Shown here: positions 15,791 through 17,820 of the stretch, piece by piece
Position numbering within the stretch: position 1 is the stretch's first letter
How the letters are laid out: each line of letters begins with the position of its first letter
Assembly: GCA_047639575.1 (NCBI GenBank)
Contig: JBLIOB010000064.1
Coordinates: 1 to 17,820, forward strand
Length of the DNA: 17,820 nt
Direction of reading: 5' to 3'
Source: JBLIOB01 sp047639575
Lineage (GTDB): Bacteria; Bacteroidota; Bacteroidia; Flavobacteriales_D; Parvicellaceae
Notes under the pieces: generated by a model
The model's input: only the letters and a program-made list of their open reading frames with translations
Databases searched by the model: none
Told to the model about the DNA's origin: nothing
Made by a program: the position numbers and the translations under genes

Positions 15791-15830
15791 AATCTACTTG
15801 TATTTAAAGGTATGAAAAAGTACTTTTGCC
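15791..15830 (+). promoter_or_regulatory. Promoter of the ACP-ketosynthase operon
   Basis: TTG (15798-15800), a 20-base spacer and TACTTTTG (15821-15828) together match the Bacteroidetes promoter form well; the -7 box is exact. The ACP ATG lies 36 bases after the box. The upstream TTG codon at 15826 falls inside the box, which excludes it as a start. The 40 bases share 28 identities with 9051-9090 upstream of darB. Confidence 0.65.
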
Positions 15831-15864
15831 CTCACTAAACTTAAAATTCAAAATTACATCTGAA

Positions 15865-16131
15865 ATGAGCCAAAGCAAAGAGGAATTAACACTTGAACTT
15901 AAGAAGCACATCATAGCATACCTTAATCTCCTGGAAACTGAGCCAGAAGACATCAAAGATGACGAACCATTATTTGGATCTGATTTAGGATTGGATTCAA
16001 TTGATTCTATAGAAATGATCGTTCTTTTAGATAGAGAGTATGGCATCAAAATTATGAACCCAACTGAAGGGCGTAAAATCTTGGTTGATGTTAATACAAT
16101 TGTAGATTACATTATTGACAACAATAAATAA
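15865..16131 (+). CDS. Acyl carrier protein
   Basis: An 88-residue acyl carrier protein with the phosphopantetheine attachment serine in GLDSIDSIEM (Ser45). It has the usual acidic four-helix profile, with a helix-II segment SIDSIEMIVLLDREYGI. I start at ATG 15865 and not at the in-frame TTG 39 bases upstream, because that TTG lies inside the promoter -7 box. It is the first gene of an operon with the ketosynthase, whose ATG follows 13 bases after the ACP stop. In DAR/aryl-polyene clusters a dedicated ACP holds the growing chain; this one most likely serves the ketosynthase pair directly downstream, and may also feed DarB. The housekeeping ACP is normally beside fabF elsewhere, so a pathway-specific role is favoured. 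Confidence 0.9.
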   Translation: MSQSKEELTLELKKHIIAYLNLLETEPEDIKDDEPLFGSDLGLDSIDSIEMIVLLDREYGIKIMNPTEGRKILVDVNTIVDYIIDNNK

Positions 16132-16144
16132 TTTCACCTTTTCA

Positions 16145-17338
16145 ATGGAGAAAGTATTCGTAACAGGTTTTGGGATAATATCTGCCATTGGAAATGATAT
16201 GGAATCGAATCTGGATCAGCTTAAACGAGCTAAATCCGGAATTGGTCGGGCCCGTCATTTCAATTCAAAATATACCGCAAATCTCAACTTCGGTGAAGTT
16301 AAAATGAGCAATACTGAGTTGAAAGAATTAGTCAGTGCTCAAAATGAATCGGGACTAAGTCGAACGACTCTTTTAGCATATACTGCTATACAAGAAGCCA
16401 TAGATAATGCTGGGCTTAGTGAAGAAGATCTAAAATCCACTAAAACCGGTTTTATTTCATCAAGTACAGTTGGCGGAATGTCCAACACGGAGGAACTGTA
16501 TGCGGATGCCAATTTAAAAGGTAAGCCGTCAGAATTCGTTGAATCATATGGCGGAAGTGAACATACACTTCGAATTATTAAGAAATACGGAATTCGAGGG
16601 TTCACCTCAACAATCAATACCGCTTGTTCTTCTTCCGCAAACGCGATAATGCTTGGCTCTAGATTGATTAAAGCAGGTCGCTGTCAGCGTGTAATCGTGG
16701 GAGGAGCTGACTCATTGGCAAAGTACACCGTTAATGGATTTAATGCCTTGATGATTCTTTCAGACAATCCTTGTAAACCATTTGATATAAACCGCGATGG
16801 TTTAACATTGGGTGAAGGCGCTGGATACCTTGTTCTTGAAGGAGAGAGTGCGTGTAACGGCAAAGATAAGCTAGCGGAAGTGTTGGGCTATGGAAATGCA
16901 AATGACGCACACCACCCATCCGCAACTTCAGATGAAGCTTTTGGACCTCTTTTGGCAATGCAAAGAGCCTTAGAGTCTTCTGGAATTTCTCCAATTTCTA
17001 TAGATTACATAAATGCACATGGAACGGGAACTACAAATAATGACACAACAGAAATGTTTGCATTTAATGAGACATTCAATCCAATTCCTCCATTCAATTC
17101 AACAAAATCATATACAGGTCATACATTGGCCGCTTCCGGAGTAATAGAATCCATTTATAGCATTCTATCCCTTCTTAATAGTGAAATTTATCCCAGCTTG
17201 AATTGTGTAGATCCGATTTTAGATTACAACAATGGACCAATAAACAAGCTTGAGAAGATTGAAGGCATGAATACTGTTATGTCCAACTCTTTTGGTTTTG
17301 GAGGGAATTGCACATCATTAATCTTTTCTAAAGCCTAG
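16145..17338 (+). CDS. FabF-type beta-ketoacyl-ACP synthase (aryl polyene KS)
   Basis: A 397-residue KAS II-like ketosynthase with a full active site: Cys161 (NTACSSS), His292 (NAHGTGT), Lys321 (STKSY) and His326 (YTGHTLAASG), plus the C-terminal SNSFGFGGNC. It performs decarboxylative Claisen condensation of ACP-bound malonyl units onto a growing chain. I start at ATG 16145; an upstream in-frame TTG at 16115 lies inside the ACP gene and is less likely. The gene downstream is a ketosynthase-like protein lacking the catalytic cysteine, so the pair resembles the KS/chain-length-factor heterodimers of aryl-polyene synthases (ApeO/ApeC type). By inference it extends the polyene half of a flexirubin-like pigment. 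Confidence 0.88.
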   Translation: MEKVFVTGFGIISAIGNDMESNLDQLKRAKSGIGRARHFNSKYTANLNFGEVKMSNTELKELVSAQNESGLSRTTLLAYTAIQEAIDNAGLSEEDLKSTKTGFISSSTVGGMSNTEELYADANLKGKPSEFVESYGGSEHTLRIIKKYGIRGFTSTINTACSSSANAIMLGSRLIKAGRCQRVIVGGADSLAKYTVNGFNALMILSDNPCKPFDINRDGLTLGEGAGYLVLEGESACNGKDKLAEVLGYGNANDAHHPSATSDEAFGPLLAMQRALESSGISPISIDYINAHGTGTTNNDTTEMFAFNETFNPIPPFNSTKSYTGHTLAASGVIESIYSILSLLNSEIYPSLNCVDPILDYNNGPINKLEKIEGMNTVMSNSFGFGGNCTSLIFSKA

Positions 17339-17340
17339 CT

Positions 17341-17820
17341 ATGTACATCACTGACCTTAGAGCAATATCAGCACAAAAGACTTTCAATAACGAATTGTTG
17401 CAGGGAGAAAAGATCGATCACAATGCAATTGTATTTAACGCGATTGAGCCCAACTATTTAGATTTTATCCCCAAAGCGCTTTTACGTAGAATGGGAAAAG
17501 CAGTTCGAATGGGTGTTGGTGCTGGTTTGGGTTTGGTCAAAAACCATGAAGATATTGATGGTATAATAATAGGCACAGCAAATGGAGGCCTTGAAGATTG
17601 TATTAAGTTTTTGAACCAGGTGGTTAAATACGATGAAGACGTTTTAACACCTACTAACTTCGTTCAGAGCACACCGAATGCAGTTGCCGGTCAATTAGCT
17701 CTTATGGGCAATAACCGTGGTTACAATACTACTTACACAAATGGTGGATTGGCTTTTGAAAATGCACTATTAGATGCATTGCTATTATTCGAAGAAAAAA
17801 CAGCTAAGAAGCTTCTCGTT
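17341..17820 (+). CDS. Chain-length-factor-like ketosynthase homologue (3' truncated by window)
   Basis: An open frame from ATG 17341 to the window edge (160 residues visible, no stop), starting 2 bases after the ketosynthase stop. The fold pattern is that of a thiolase/ketosynthase N-terminal half: IIIGTANGGLEDCIKFL (75-91), TPTNFVQSTPNAVAGQLAL (103-121), then NTTYTNGGLAFENALLDAL (129-147). Aligned with the neighbouring enzyme (NTACSSSANA), the catalytic Cys is replaced by Tyr132. This marks it as a non-condensing partner, comparable to ApeC or to KS-beta proteins of type II polyketide systems, which pair with the active KS and help set chain length. The missing C-terminal half prevents checking the His positions. 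Confidence 0.82.
   Translation, partial: MYITDLRAISAQKTFNNELLQGEKIDHNAIVFNAIEPNYLDFIPKALLRRMGKAVRMGVGAGLGLVKNHEDIDGIIIGTANGGLEDCIKFLNQVVKYDEDVLTPTNFVQSTPNAVAGQLALMGNNRGYNTTYTNGGLAFENALLDALLLFEEKTAKKLLV

Larger units (their letters stand above)
15389..15864. other. Divergent intergenic region of 476 bases
   Basis: No gene is visible between the minus-strand FAD enzyme and the ACP gene. Each end carries a promoter candidate directed outwards. The central ~350 bases show no open frame of note, no tRNA and no strong repeat. CTTAA (from ~15627) and TTAAG can only form a weak 5 bp stem, and ACGCGT is a short palindrome. The length is generous for a divergent promoter region, so regulator sites or a small RNA could be hidden here, but I see no direct sign of either. 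Confidence 0.5.

Noticed and set aside
15826..15864. Longer form of the ACP starting at TTG
   Set aside because: The TTG lies within the TACTTTTG promoter box, and the added residues are not part of the ACP fold.
16115..16144. Longer ketosynthase starting at TTG inside the ACP gene
   Set aside because: ATG at 16145 opens directly on the standard KS N-terminus MEKVFVTGFG; the extra ten residues have no counterpart in the family.

Overview
The window looks like a chromosomal accessory region of a marine-type Bacteroidetes, probably a member of the Flavobacteriales. The evidence is AT-rich DNA, sparse Shine-Dalgarno sequences, promoter boxes of the Bacteroidetes form TAnnTTTG with TTG/TTTG about 20 bases upstream, and a dialkylresorcinol/aryl-polyene (flexirubin-type) pigment locus. 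The assignment comes from gene families; no rRNA or tRNA is present to confirm it.

Layout. (1) Bases 1-423 hold no credible gene. (2) Bases 424-6340 are a tight four-gene plus-strand operon: a small XRE-type regulator, an McrB-like AAA+ GTPase with an extra N-terminal module, a DUF2357/PD-(D/E)XK nuclease acting as the McrC-like partner, and a RhuM-family protein carrying a 27-base internal palindrome. I read it as a modification-dependent (type IV-like) restriction/defence module. (3) Bases 6341-7645 are a repeat-rich, cassette-like stretch. A ~42-base direct repeat (6452-6494 and 7421-7462) brackets a small decayed gene with a stop and a frameshift and an intact cysteine-rich small protein gene. 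(4) Bases 7646-13687 are a plus-strand biosynthetic operon: a small exported or anchored protein, DarA, DarB (ketosynthase III), a small protein with an XRE-like C-terminus, a BtrH-like thiol acyltransferase candidate, and an ABC-2 exporter (ATPase plus permease). (5) 13730-15388, minus strand, encodes a flavin-dependent halogenase-like FAD enzyme. It converges on the exporter and diverges from the next operon. (6) 15865 to the right edge starts a second plus-strand operon: acyl carrier protein, FabF-type ketosynthase, and a chain-length-factor-like ketosynthase partner (Tyr replaces the catalytic Cys) that runs off the window.

How the genes work together (family knowledge plus inference). 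The ACP, ketosynthase and chain-length factor would begin building the aryl polyene. DarB and DarA make the 2,5-dialkylresorcinol. The BtrH-like protein is a candidate for the acyl transfer that joins the two halves. The halogenase-like enzyme may tailor the aromatic ring, and the ABC-2 pair may export or place the product in the envelope. darB and the ACP gene share a 40-base promoter-like element (28/40 identical), which suggests the two operons are co-regulated. The defence operon and the repeat cassette appear to be an accessory insertion beside the pigment cluster.
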